Part shown: piece after piece, positions 32,218 through 40,632 of the stretch
How positions within the stretch are numbered: position 1 is the first letter of the stretch
Layout: each line of letters starts with the position of its first letter
Origin: Paucisalibacillus algeriensis
GTDB lineage: Bacteria > Bacillota > Bacilli > Bacillales > Amphibacillaceae
Assembly (NCBI RefSeq): GCF_000577245.1
Contig: NZ_CBYO010000014.1
Span: forward strand, 248,001 to 312,000
DNA length: 64,000 bases
Direction: 5' to 3'
The notes under the pieces: model-generated
What the model was told of the DNA's origin: nothing
Databases searched by the model: none
Seen by the model: the letters and a program-made list of their open reading frames with translations, nothing else
Translations under genes and position numbers: made by a program

Positions 32218-32877
32218 TTAATTTTCAATACTTTTGTTCAAACTATTTTCATTATTTTTTGACAATATATGCTCGATTTTTGTCGCCATTATGTCAATAG
32301 CAACATGGTTTTCTCCACCTTCAGGGATGATGATATCAGCATATCTTTTTGTTGGTTCAACAAATTGCAAATGCATAGGACGAACAGAATTTAAGTACTG
32401 ATCAATGACGGAATCTAACGTTCTACCACGGTCTTTTATATCTCGAAGTAATCTTCTGATAATACGTAAATCAGCATCTGTATCAACAAATACCTTGATA
32501 TCCATTAAATCCACTAAACGAGGATCCTCTAATATTAAGATCCCCTCTAGGATGATAACATCCTTAGGTTCAACTTTAATAACATCTTTTGAACGTGTAT
32601 GAATTTTATAATCATATATCGGCTTTTCAATTGGTTTATGATTTAATAATGAATGTACATGTTTAATTAATAAATCATTATCGAAAGCAAGTGGATGGTC
32701 ATAATTTGTTTTTAAACGTTCTTCATACGGTAAATCACTTTGATCTTTATAATAATAATCTTGTTCAATTACAAGAATTGTTTTATCCGTAAATCGCTGG
32801 CAGATTGATTTTGTTACAGATGTTTTCCCACTACCACTACCACCTGCAACACCAATTACTACTGGTTTGTCTTGCAT
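32218..32877 (-). CDS. udk: Uridine kinase
   Basis: Phosphorylates uridine and cytidine in pyrimidine salvage. The Walker [13 protein letters not shown] lies at the N terminus, [12 protein letters not shown] follows, then NYDHPLAFD and [13 protein letters not shown] (lid and substrate region), with [13 protein letters not shown]. An ATG at 32895 opens the frame inside the trmR stop, but AGAGGT (32884-32889) fits the ATG at 32877, giving 219 residues. In B. subtilis the U32-peptidase-like genes yrrN and yrrO lie between trmR and udk; here the two genes are adjacent. Confidence 0.95.
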   Translation of the reverse strand: MQDKPVVIGVAGGSGSGKTSVTKSICQRFTDKTILVIEQDYYYKDQSDLPYEERLKTNYDHPLAFDNDLLIKHVHSLLNHKPIEKPIYDYKIHTRSKDVIKVEPKDVIILEGILILEDPRLVDLMDIKVFVDTDADLRIIRRLLRDIKDRGRTLDSVIDQYLNSVRPMHLQFVEPTKRYADIIIPEGGENHVAIDIMATKIEHILSKNNENSLNKSIEN

Positions 32878-32891
32878 CTTGCTACCTCTTT

Positions 32892-33533
32892 TCATGATTT
32901 TTTAACACTAATAGCAACCCCATCACCAATAGGTAATATTGTTGTAATAAAACTAGGTTGGTTTACCAGCCATTCATTATATGCTCTTATTTTCTCAACC
33001 ATTTTCTTGTATCTTGGATGTTCAAAATTGGGGTCATAAACATACCCTCTAAATAGAACATTATCGGAGACAATTACTCCATTTTCTTCTAGGAGTGGCT
33101 GTGACAATTCAAAGAATCGCATATATTGACCCTTAGCAGCATCAATAAATATGCAATCGTATTTTTCACCCTTATTAGCAAGCTTCATTAACTCATCTAG
33201 TGCGTCCCCATGAATGATCTCAATCACGTTATCTTTATGTTGTTTCTTTATATTTTCGACCGCTTGTTCATACCTACTATCATCACGCTCAATGGTAGTA
33301 ATTTTTGAACTGGGGTTTGCTTCATTCATCCTTAAGGCTGAATAACCAATAGCAGTTCCAATTTCCAATATTTTAGTTGGTTTATTTAACCGAATTAATT
33401 GCATCAAAAAATTAATCCCGACTGGATCCATAATTGGGACATGGTCAATTTTTGCTTGATTTTCCAATTCCTTTACCCAGGCTTCCGTGTCGGGTAAATG
33501 CTTAACTAAATAATTATTTAACATTTCATCCAT
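32892..33533 (-). CDS. trmR: tRNA 5-hydroxyuridine methyltransferase TrmR (YrrM)
   Basis: O-methyltransferase that converts 5-hydroxyuridine at tRNA position 34 to 5-methoxyuridine in B. subtilis. The 213 residues show the SAM-binding motif [16 protein letters not shown], the acidic loop TTIERDD, the metal-binding Asp of [10 protein letters not shown] and a second metal site in [15 protein letters not shown] precedes the ATG. It follows mltG after about 250 bases that hold a terminator and small hairpins. The hydroxylation partners yrrN and yrrO, normally next, are absent. Confidence 0.88.
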   Translation of the reverse strand: MDEMLNNYLVKHLPDTEAWVKELENQAKIDHVPIMDPVGINFLMQLIRLNKPTKILEIGTAIGYSALRMNEANPSSKITTIERDDSRYEQAVENIKKQHKDNVIEIIHGDALDELMKLANKGEKYDCIFIDAAKGQYMRFFELSQPLLEENGVIVSDNVLFRGYVYDPNFEHPRYKKMVEKIRAYNEWLVNQPSFITTILPIGDGVAISVKKS

Positions 33534-33737
33534 TTTTTACCCTCATTTTTATGCTTATCCTATTAGGATACCAAGATAATGCCGAAATATGTTTAGAAAT
33601 CTACGAGGCTAGCCCATCAGAGGCTCTCTTTTGTACTTCTTGCTACTTTAGCAAGGTAGCTACTGCCTAGAATATCCTTATCATAAGAAGTGTAAAATTT
33701 TTTTGGGGAAAAGTTAGAGTTTATCTCTTCAATTCAC

Positions 33738-33776
33738 CAAAAAAACGGGAAATGTGAAATAAATTCACACTTCCTC
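33738..33776 (-). terminator. Terminator of mltG
   Basis: On the minus strand GGAAGTGTGAA pairs with TTCACATTTCC around a TTTAT loop, followed by CGTTTTTTT. It lies immediately after the mltG stop. Confidence 0.85.
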
Positions 33777-33780
33777 ATTT

Positions 33781-34908
33781 TCACTGGATATGTTGATTTT
33801 TATTAACCAAATGTTCTTCAAACGTTTCAGCATAATGTATATTTCCTTGCCCATCATGAAGGAAGAAATAAAATTCTGTTTCTTCTGGGTTTATTCCCGC
33901 TTCAAATGCATTCTGTGAGAAATTCGAAATTGGTCCAATTGGTAACCCATCATTTCGATACGTGTTAAATGGTGATTCTATCTCTAAGTCCTTTAACAGT
34001 ACCTTTTCAGTATGAATACCCTTTGCGTATTGAACTGTTGGGTCTGTTTCCAATCTCATACCTGCATCAAGTCGATTATAAAATATTCCAGCTATTTTTT
34101 TACGTTGATCTTCTGTTACTGCCTCTTTTTCCACTAATGAAGCCATGGTAACAGCTTCATGAATAGTAAGACCCTTTTCATTAATTGCATCCATATATTG
34201 CCCTAGAACAGATTGTGTTTTATCCAGCATGTTCTCTATAATTGTTGTTATTGGTGGACTTTCCTCGTAAAAGTCATACGTAGCAGCAAATAAATAACCT
34301 TCGAGTGAGTATCTTAGCTCAGGATTGAGTATATCTTCTGTTAAGAAAGGATATTTTTGCATTAGTTGATTGACATAATCAGGGTCGTTAACCTTCTCTA
34401 AAAACTCTTCTTCAGAAATCGGTAATTTATCGGCGTAGATTGCTGCAATTTCATCAATTGTTAAACCTTCTCGTATTGTTACCCGATGTACAGGTTCTTT
34501 GATAATACGACCACTTTTTAGCGATTCAATAATTTGATCCAAAGTCATTGCTTTTGTAAATGTATAGTTACCTGCCTGAAATCCGGATTCATTCTTGAAC
34601 TTAATGTAGAACCGAAAAATCATGGAGTCTTTTATAATTCCGCTTTTTTCTAGTACTTCAGCAATACCTGATGTTGATGAACCTAAAGGGATTTCAACTT
34701 CTACACCTTGCTCATTTCCTGGGTCGACTGGTTCTAATGCTGATTTAACATATGTATAGCCAGATATTCCTCCAACAACAAGGACTATAAGAAGAGATAA
34801 GATAACGATAGCTACAATTTTTCGAACCGTTCTTGCGTCTTCTCCTCTAGCAACTAAATTATCTTTAAAATTACGTTTATTTTTATTTTTATCTTTACCC
34901 TCAGACAT
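33781..34908 (-). CDS. mltG: Endolytic murein transglycosylase MltG
   Basis: Membrane-anchored lytic transglycosylase that cuts nascent glycan strands and ends their elongation. The 375 residues have a basic N terminus, a transmembrane helix (about 30-52: IVAIVILSLLIVLVVGGIS), a LysM-like region (VEIPLGSSTSGIAEVLEKSG), and the YceG domain with the catalytic Glu in TMASLVEKEAV (written here as MASLVEKEAV) and the later DPTVQYAKG and NTYRNDGLPIGPISN. It is the YrrL counterpart. Confidence 0.94.
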   Translation of the reverse strand: MSEGKDKNKNKRNFKDNLVARGEDARTVRKIVAIVILSLLIVLVVGGISGYTYVKSALEPVDPGNEQGVEVEIPLGSSTSGIAEVLEKSGIIKDSMIFRFYIKFKNESGFQAGNYTFTKAMTLDQIIESLKSGRIIKEPVHRVTIREGLTIDEIAAIYADKLPISEEEFLEKVNDPDYVNQLMQKYPFLTEDILNPELRYSLEGYLFAATYDFYEESPPITTIIENMLDKTQSVLGQYMDAINEKGLTIHEAVTMASLVEKEAVTEDQRKKIAGIFYNRLDAGMRLETDPTVQYAKGIHTEKVLLKDLEIESPFNTYRNDGLPIGPISNFSQNAFEAGINPEETEFYFFLHDGQGNIHYAETFEEHLVNKNQHIQ

Positions 34909-34996
34909 CCATTATCCCCCTCTCATCCGGTATATTATACTAAAAAAAGACAATATACGCTAGGATTTATTATATTCTTTTAATAAACATCCATAC

Positions 34997-35033
34997 AAAA
35001 AAGTAGGTACCAAAACGTGGCACCTACTTTTAA
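34997..35033 (-). terminator. Terminator of the yrzL-ruvX-yrzB unit
   Basis: AAAAGTAGGT and ACCTACTTTT pair, extended by GCC/GGT, followed on the minus strand by a T run. It lies just beyond the yrzB stop. Confidence 0.85.
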
Positions 35034-35054
35034 CATAGAATAGAATACAGAAAC

Positions 35055-35339
35055 CTATTCTTTTAATTCTTCTTCTTCTGCTAGGGTATTTAGCATTTCT
35101 TCAACGATATCCCATTCATCGTCAGATTCGATAGCATATAGGGATAGGTCTTCATCTTCTTTTTCTTCATAACGGAAAGCATAGACTTCAACTTCCTCGT
35201 CGTCTTTTTGTTCTGCTGGCACTACTGCGATATAGGAATATCCAGTTTCATCTACATCAAATGTGAATAGTACCTCAAATAAATGTTCTTCACCATTTTC
35301 GTCAGGAATGATGATGCGTTCTTTTTCTTCAATTGCCAT
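35055..35339 (-). CDS. yrzB: DUF1292 family protein YrzB
   Basis: A small acidic cytosolic protein of 94 residues with the family pattern IIIPDENGEEHLFEVLFTF, YSYIAVVP, the run of Glu/Asp and ending EEEELKE. Function is unknown. The order yrzL-ruvX-yrzB is highly conserved in Firmicutes. It lies 16 bases downstream of ruvX with an AAGGAG-type site. Confidence 0.92.
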   Translation of the reverse strand: MAIEEKERIIIPDENGEEHLFEVLFTFDVDETGYSYIAVVPAEQKDDEEVEVYAFRYEEKEDEDLSLYAIESDDEWDIVEEMLNTLAEEEELKE

Positions 35340-35355
35340 AAATGTAATCTCCTTT

Positions 35356-35769
35356 TCATTTTTGATCTAGATAGCCTTGTAAAATCATCATTGCGGCCAT
35401 TTTATCGATTACCTTTTTCCGCTTTTTTCTACTTACATCGGCTTCGAGCAATACACGCTCTGCTGCCATAGTAGTAAGGCGCTCATCCCATAGAACAGTT
35501 GGTAAACCGTGTACCTTTTCTATATGTTCTGCGTAATTTATTGATGCCTCACCACGTTCACCAATTGTGCCATTCATATTTTTGGGTAGCCCGATAACTA
35601 CTTTTTCTACATGATGTTCCTTAATAATCTCCTTTAACTGATTATCAGCAGACTCTATCTCCGATTCTTCCCATTTTATTGTAGTTAAACCTTGAGCTGT
35701 CCATCCCAATCCATCACTAACTGCAACGCCTATTGTTTTCGAACCAACATCCAAACCCATTATCTTCAT
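35356..35769 (-). CDS. ruvX: YqgF/RuvX-family Holliday junction resolvase-like protein
   Basis: RNase H-like nuclease involved in 16S rRNA maturation and possibly recombination. The 137 residues have the first catalytic Asp in [32 protein letters not shown], and the final catalytic motif [12 protein letters not shown]. It is the YrrK counterpart and abuts yrzL. Confidence 0.93.
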   Translation of the reverse strand: MKIMGLDVGSKTIGVAVSDGLGWTAQGLTTIKWEESEIESADNQLKEIIKEHHVEKVVIGLPKNMNGTIGERGEASINYAEHIEKVHGLPTVLWDERLTTMAAERVLLEADVSRKKRKKVIDKMAAMMILQGYLDQK

Positions 35770-36039
35770 TTATTTACCTTTATATTGCTGTTCTAGATAG
35801 TATTTAACAAGTTCTTCTATTACTTCATCACGTTCAATTCTACGGATTAAATTTCTAGCATCTTTGTATCTTGGAATATACGCAGGGTCACCAGATAATA
35901 GATAGCCAACAATTTGATTTATTGGATTATAGCCTTTCTCCTGAAGTGCCTCATGGACAGTCATTAGAATTTCTTTAATATCTCGATCAAATGGCTCTTC
36001 TGAAAAGTTGAATTTCATTGTTTTATCGATTGAACTCAT
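35770..36039 (-). CDS. yrzL: IreB family regulatory phosphoprotein YrzL (ReoM-like)
   Basis: An 89-residue protein of the DUF965/IreB family. In Listeria the orthologue ReoM is phosphorylated by a PASTA kinase and controls ClpCP degradation of MurA, the first enzyme of peptidoglycan synthesis. The family core [20 protein letters not shown] is present. With the ATG at 36039 chosen from the GAGGTG spacing (a GTG at 36042 is in frame), the conserved phospho-acceptor Thr falls at residue 7 (SSIDKTM), as in ReoM. This supports the start. It lies downstream of alaS. Confidence 0.92.
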   Translation of the reverse strand: MSSIDKTMKFNFSEEPFDRDIKEILMTVHEALQEKGYNPINQIVGYLLSGDPAYIPRYKDARNLIRRIERDEVIEELVKYYLEQQYKGK

Positions 36040-36135
36040 CACGACACCTCATTCCACTTTTTGTTTCTATTTCCATTCTATCATGTTTAAAAGATTAAAT
36101 ATAATAATTTAATAAATAGAATGAAGGTTATATAT

Positions 36136-38778
36136 TTATCCTTGTAAATTCAACTCTACATATTCTGTTACGTATTGTAACGCCTCGTCAATCTTATTTG
36201 GATCTTTACCACCAGCTTGTGCCATATCAGGACGTCCGCCGCCGCCGCCGCCGCAAATCTGTGCTGCTTGTTTAATTAGATTCCCTGCATGTAACCCTCT
36301 ATCAATTAAATCTTTTGAAACACCTGAGGCTAATTGTACTTTATTATCATTTTCTGTTGCTAATAGCACAATTGCAGAACCCAGCTTTTGTTTTAATTCA
36401 TCAAGCATCGTCCTTAATTGATTCATATCTTTAACATTAACCTTTTGTGCTAATACGTTTACTCCTTTTACATCTTTTACTTGATCCAATATGGAAGAAG
36501 CTTCTAAATTGGAAAGCTTAGCTCCTAGTGATTCATTTTCTTTCTGTAGTTCCTTCATTTCATGGAATAATGCATCCACACGTTCTGGTACCTTTTCTTC
36601 ATTTGTTTTTAAAAGTTGTGCAGTGTCTTGTAATAAACTTAGCTTACCTGAAAGGAAGTCGTAAGCATATTTACTTGTTACTGCCTCAATACGTCGTGTG
36701 CCTGCACCAATTCCACCTTCTGAAACTATCTTAAACAGACCGATTTCTGAGGTATTACGAACATGACAGCCACCACATAATTCTAAACTATAGTCACCAA
36801 TTCGAACAACACGGACAGTTTCACCGTATTTTTCACCGAATAAAGCCATTGCCCCCATTGCTTTAGCTTCTTCAAGATTCTTAAAGCTAATATCTAGGTG
36901 AATGGAATCCCATATTCTTTCGTTAACAATCTTTTCAATCTGTTCTAATTCCTCTTTTGAAACAGAACTAAAGTGTGAGAAGTCGAACCGTAACCGTTCA
37001 GGGGCTACTAATGATCCAGCTTGGTTTACATGTTTGCCTAATACATCTTTCAGTGCTTGATGAAGTAAATGGGTTGCAGTATGGTTCTTAATAATTAAAT
37101 TACGAGAGTCCATATCAACTAAAGCCTTCACGCTTTCCCCTACATGCAATTCACCATCCTCAATCACAGCGTGATGAATGTTTTGCTTTTTAGGAGACTT
37201 TTGTACATTCTTCACAGTCGCTGATCCATTTTGGGAAGAGATAATTCCTTGGTCAGCAATTTGTCCACCGCTCTCGGCATAGAATGGTGTTTCTTGTAGA
37301 AAGAGTAACACTTCTTCACCTAGTTTTGCAACGTCTACTGATTCACCGTCTTTTATGATTGCGACCACTTTTGTTTGGTTCTCTAATGCTTCATAACCTA
37401 CAAAATCACTTTGGACATCTAGTTTACTTAATACTTCATCTTGAACATGCATAGAATCTACTTTTTGGCGTGCATTTCTAGCACGTTCCCGTTGTTTTTC
37501 CATTTCCTTTTCATATCCAGCCTCATCCACTGTAAATCCAAGTTGCTCTACATACTCCTGGGTTAACTCTTTCGGAAAACCATACGTATCATATAAACGG
37601 AATACTTCATGACCTGGGATAACAGTAGAATGTTTTGCTTTTTCTTTTTTAATAAGGTCGGTTAACATTTCAAGTCCTTCATTTAAAGTCTCATGGAAAC
37701 GATCTTCTTCAACCTTAATAATATTTTGTATAAAATCATGCTGGTTTATTACAGCAGGATAGAAATCCTTCATAATTTGTCCTACTGTGTCAACTAATTC
37801 ATACATAAATGGTTTTTCAATTCCAATTTCTTTTGCAAAACGTACTGCTCTACGAATCAATCTTCTTAAAACATAGCCTCTTCCGTCATTTGATGGTAAA
37901 GCACCATCACTAATTGCAAAACTAACCGTTCTAATATGGTCCGCGACTACTTTATATGCAGTATCACTTGCCTTCTGCACACCATATTTAACATTTGCTA
38001 ATTCTTCTGTCTTCTTAATGATCGGCATAAATAAATCAGTCTCAAAATTTGTAGGTGCATCTTGAATAACTGATACAACACGTTCTAGCCCCATACCAGT
38101 ATCAATATTTTTCTTTGGTAATGGTGTGTAAGTATCATCTGGATTATGGTTAAATTGAGAAAATACAAGGTTCCAAATTTCTAGGTACCTGTCATTTTCC
38201 CCTCCTGGGTATAATTCCGGATCCTCTGGGTCATTTCCATAAGCTTCGCCACGATCATAAAATATTTCCGTATTCGGCCCACTAGGACCTTCCCCAATAT
38301 CCCAGAAGTTTTCTTCAAGACGGATTATTCGTTCTTTTGGAAGTTTAATATCATTTAGCCACATATCAAATGCTTCATCATCTTCCGGGTGAACAGTAAC
38401 AGATAACTTTTCTGGATCAAAGCCTAACCATTTTTCGCTTGTAAGAAACTCCCAAGCCCATTCGATAGCTTCCTTTTTAAAATAATCACCAATTGAAAAA
38501 TTCCCCAACATTTCAAAGAATGTATGGTGTCTCGCGGTGTATCCAACATTCTCAATATCGTTAGTACGTATGGATTTTTGAGCATTTACAATACGTGGAT
38601 TTTCTGGAATCACACTTCCATCGAAGTATTTTTTTAATGTTGCTACACCACTGTTGATCCATAGTAATGATGGATCATCTTGTGGAACTAGTGATGCACT
38701 TGGTTCAACTTTGTGACCTTTTTCTTTGAAGAAATCTAGGTACATTTTTCTAATTTGAGCTGATGTTAGTTTTTTCAA
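36136..38778 (-). CDS. alaS: Alanine-tRNA ligase
   Basis: Charges tRNA-Ala. The 880 residues have the class II catalytic core (motif 2 region with [17 protein letters not shown], motif 3 [10 protein letters not shown]), a tRNA-binding domain ([17 protein letters not shown]), the editing domain with zinc ligands in [12 protein letters not shown] and [12 protein letters not shown], and the C-terminal DHHA1 domain with [15 protein letters not shown]. The poly-Gly there gives the CCG-rich run seen in the DNA at about 36236-36253. The start is TTG 38778 with AAAGGAGG. It is controlled by a T-box leader; a repeat element lies between the T-box and the start codon. Confidence 0.97.
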   Translation of the reverse strand: MKKLTSAQIRKMYLDFFKEKGHKVEPSASLVPQDDPSLLWINSGVATLKKYFDGSVIPENPRIVNAQKSIRTNDIENVGYTARHHTFFEMLGNFSIGDYFKKEAIEWAWEFLTSEKWLGFDPEKLSVTVHPEDDEAFDMWLNDIKLPKERIIRLEENFWDIGEGPSGPNTEIFYDRGEAYGNDPEDPELYPGGENDRYLEIWNLVFSQFNHNPDDTYTPLPKKNIDTGMGLERVVSVIQDAPTNFETDLFMPIIKKTEELANVKYGVQKASDTAYKVVADHIRTVSFAISDGALPSNDGRGYVLRRLIRRAVRFAKEIGIEKPFMYELVDTVGQIMKDFYPAVINQHDFIQNIIKVEEDRFHETLNEGLEMLTDLIKKEKAKHSTVIPGHEVFRLYDTYGFPKELTQEYVEQLGFTVDEAGYEKEMEKQRERARNARQKVDSMHVQDEVLSKLDVQSDFVGYEALENQTKVVAIIKDGESVDVAKLGEEVLLFLQETPFYAESGGQIADQGIISSQNGSATVKNVQKSPKKQNIHHAVIEDGELHVGESVKALVDMDSRNLIIKNHTATHLLHQALKDVLGKHVNQAGSLVAPERLRFDFSHFSSVSKEELEQIEKIVNERIWDSIHLDISFKNLEEAKAMGAMALFGEKYGETVRVVRIGDYSLELCGGCHVRNTSEIGLFKIVSEGGIGAGTRRIEAVTSKYAYDFLSGKLSLLQDTAQLLKTNEEKVPERVDALFHEMKELQKENESLGAKLSNLEASSILDQVKDVKGVNVLAQKVNVKDMNQLRTMLDELKQKLGSAIVLLATENDNKVQLASGVSKDLIDRGLHAGNLIKQAAQICGGGGGGRPDMAQAGGKDPNKIDEALQYVTEYVELNLQG

Positions 38779-38824
38779 CTTATATATCCTCCTTTAATAT
38801 AACCTTTAGATGTTCTTACTTTAT

Positions 38825-38913
38825 CCGCGACCGAATACACTAAGTTTTCACTTCTAGCACAGGAGTCTAGCCGCAGACTATCCTTCAACTGAAATCTACG
38901 TGTATTCAGGCCG
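38825..38913. repeat. Copy of the interspersed repeat inside the alaS leader
   Basis: Left arm 38825-38840 (CCGCGACCGAATACAC) and right arm 38900-38913 (GTGTATTCAGGCCG, complement CGGCCTGAATACAC) are imperfect inverted repeats with the AATACAC core of the 1123-1399 element. The interior includes ACAGGAGTCTAGCCGCAGACT. It sits between the T-box terminator and the alaS ribosome site. Confidence 0.55.
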
Positions 38914-38978
38914 TTCAGAGCATCAAATATTGGTACTACTTCTTTCAAAAAACAACAATTAAAATTCTAAACAAACAA

Positions 38979-39217
38979 AAAAATCCCCTCTCTGCTTAAT
39001 AGCAGGGACGAGATTAAACGCGGTACCACCCTAATTATGAACAATGATTTGTTCATCACTTTTGGCATGTTAACGGTTGCGAACCGACGGGGATTAGCCG
39101 TACTCAGGTTTAGCTTTCCATGGTTCTAACATAGAATTTCTTTCAGCCTTAGGAAATCCCTCTCTACAAATCGAGTGCCATGTACTTATAACCTTCATCG
39201 TGATAATTAATATAACT
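38979..39217 (-). promoter_or_regulatory. T-box riboswitch (tRNA-Ala) in the alaS leader
   Basis: The T-box sequence AATTAGGGTGGTACCGCG lies at 39019-39036 (minus strand). It is followed by the terminator stem pairing CCCTGCT with AGCAGAG and the T run TTTTTTT near 38980. Stem I elements include ATAAGTAC, AGAGAGG and GGCTGAAAG. A GAAA-GCT-A stretch puts an alanine codon GCU at 39112-39114 in the expected specifier position. The leader begins about 39217 from the promoter just upstream. Uncharged tRNA-Ala would allow read-through into alaS. Confidence 0.93.
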
Positions 39218-39223
39218 AGCGAT

Positions 39224-39252
39224 ATTATAGTTAACTTTACTATAAAAGTCAA
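39224..39252 (-). promoter_or_regulatory. Sigma-A promoter of alaS, overlapping the yrrI stop codon
   Basis: On the minus strand TTGACT (39247-39252) and TATAAT (39224-39229) have 17-base spacing. The -35 includes the end of the yrrI coding region (stop at 39249-39251). Confidence 0.85.
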
Positions 39253-40316
39253 TTATCTCTTATCATAATCCACATATGTTTTATTACCACTCTTAAAATA
39301 GTAAATGTTGGAACAGCAAGTACCATCCCTAAAACACCAAAAAGCTTTCCTCCAAGTAGTAGGACAAATATAATGGCAACTGGATGAATCTTGATACTTT
39401 TTCCTACAATATATGGGGATAATAGATTACTTTCGATAAGTTGAATAACAAACACCCCAATCAACACGAAGAGAACCATTTTCCCCGAAATAGTTAAGGC
39501 AATTAACACAGCAGGAATAGCTCCAATAATCGGACCAAAATAAGGTATAAAATTCATCAGTCCCATAAAAATAGCTAATAACAGAGCATATTTTAATCCC
39601 AAAAACTGATAGATCAGGTAACTTGTTATAGCTACGAAAAGGCAGACAAGTAATTGGCCTCTTATATATCCTCCAAGTCCCTCGTCTATCGCATGAACAA
39701 GATTGCTAACTGAATCTCTATATTTACGAGGTAACTTTCGTTTTATGTAGTAATTTATTTTCTTGTAATCCTTTAGAAAATAGAAAACTAACACAGGAAT
39801 AACGGTTAGGATAACGATAAAATCAATAATCTTGGTTACTCCGCCAATTAACTTACTAATTAAAGTATCAATAGATTGCTCTATATAGCTAATCATCTGA
39901 TCAATCTTATCGTGCACAGTTTCCGGTAAGAAAGAGGTTGATTCATATACTTGGTAAATGATATCTTGGTACATTGCTACTAATTGCGGTAAATATTCAT
40001 CTAAATCTCTTAATTGGGTAACGATTGCCGGATAAACACGATAAATTAAGTATCCCGTAACACCGAAGAAGAGTAGGTATATCAATAGTATAGCTATACC
40101 TCTTGGAATATTATATTGATTTATTTTTTGTACAATTGGATAAAGTAAATAAGCAATTAGGCATGCAATTAAAAAAGGTGCAGCCAAATGCCATAAGAAA
40201 GAAAAAAAAGCTTTATAATATGGAAAAAGCTTTACTAGTAAAAAAATGAAAAGAAAAAGTAAAATTCCTGAGATAATCCAATAAAGAAAATTAACTGGTT
40301 TCTTAGAAGAAAACAT
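39249..40316 (-). CDS. yrrI: AI-2E family transporter YrrI
   Basis: Polytopic membrane protein of the AI-2E/PerM family; members have been linked to Na+/H+ exchange or autoinducer export, and the substrate here is unknown. The 355 residues have paired helices at the N terminus, a long amphipathic middle (YLPQLVAMYQDIIYQVYESTS, shortened in this text), and the C-terminal hallmark GLMNFIPYFGPIIGAIPA with the final LLLGGKLFGVLGMVLAVP. AAGGGGTG sets the ATG at 40316 rather than the GTG at 40325. It lies upstream of alaS as in B. subtilis. Confidence 0.9.
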   Translation of the reverse strand: MFSSKKPVNFLYWIISGILLFLFIFLLVKLFPYYKAFFSFLWHLAAPFLIACLIAYLLYPIVQKINQYNIPRGIAILLIYLLFFGVTGYLIYRVYPAIVTQLRDLDEYLPQLVAMYQDIIYQVYESTSFLPETVHDKIDQMISYIEQSIDTLISKLIGGVTKIIDFIVILTVIPVLVFYFLKDYKKINYYIKRKLPRKYRDSVSNLVHAIDEGLGGYIRGQLLVCLFVAITSYLIYQFLGLKYALLLAIFMGLMNFIPYFGPIIGAIPAVLIALTISGKMVLFVLIGVFVIQLIESNLLSPYIVGKSIKIHPVAIIFVLLLGGKLFGVLGMVLAVPTFTILRVVIKHMWIMIRDN

Positions 40317-40362
40317 TTGGCACACCCCTTAAGTACCTGTATTAACTGTTCGAACTAAAGGT

Positions 40363-40557
40363 TTACCATTCTAGTTTTCTCTCTTCTTCTGTAAACAAGT
40401 CATTAAGTGAACTTAAACTACCATCGGATTCTACCTGGTGTATCGTAAGTTCATTACCTGTTATAGACATCTCTACAAAGCAATTCCAACAATAGAATTG
40501 TTGTGAACCTATTTTACCAATATCTTTACTACTACAATTCGGGCATCGCATTAACAT
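40363..40557 (-). CDS. Small zinc-ribbon protein
   Basis: A 64-residue protein with two Cys pairs, CPNC (residues 5-8) and CWNC (23-26), forming a rubredoxin-like zinc knuckle. A short acidic C-terminal tail ends NDLFTEEERKLEW. The site AGGAGAG is 12 bases before the ATG. It lies between recD2 and yrrI, where B. subtilis also has a small protein gene, but I am not certain of the name. Function is unknown; such ribbons often bind nucleic acid or metal. Confidence 0.75.
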   Translation of the reverse strand: MLMRCPNCSSKDIGKIGSQQFYCWNCFVEMSITGNELTIHQVESDGSLSSLNDLFTEEERKLEW

Positions 40558-40632
40558 AAGTACTAATCTCTCCTGAAATTAAGTTATAAGTATTATGTTA
40601 TGCTTGCCCGACTTTTCTATAAATATACCTAC

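Noticed and set aside
36236-36253. CCG-type microsatellite
   Set aside because: It encodes the conserved poly-Gly stretch of the alaS C-terminal domain.
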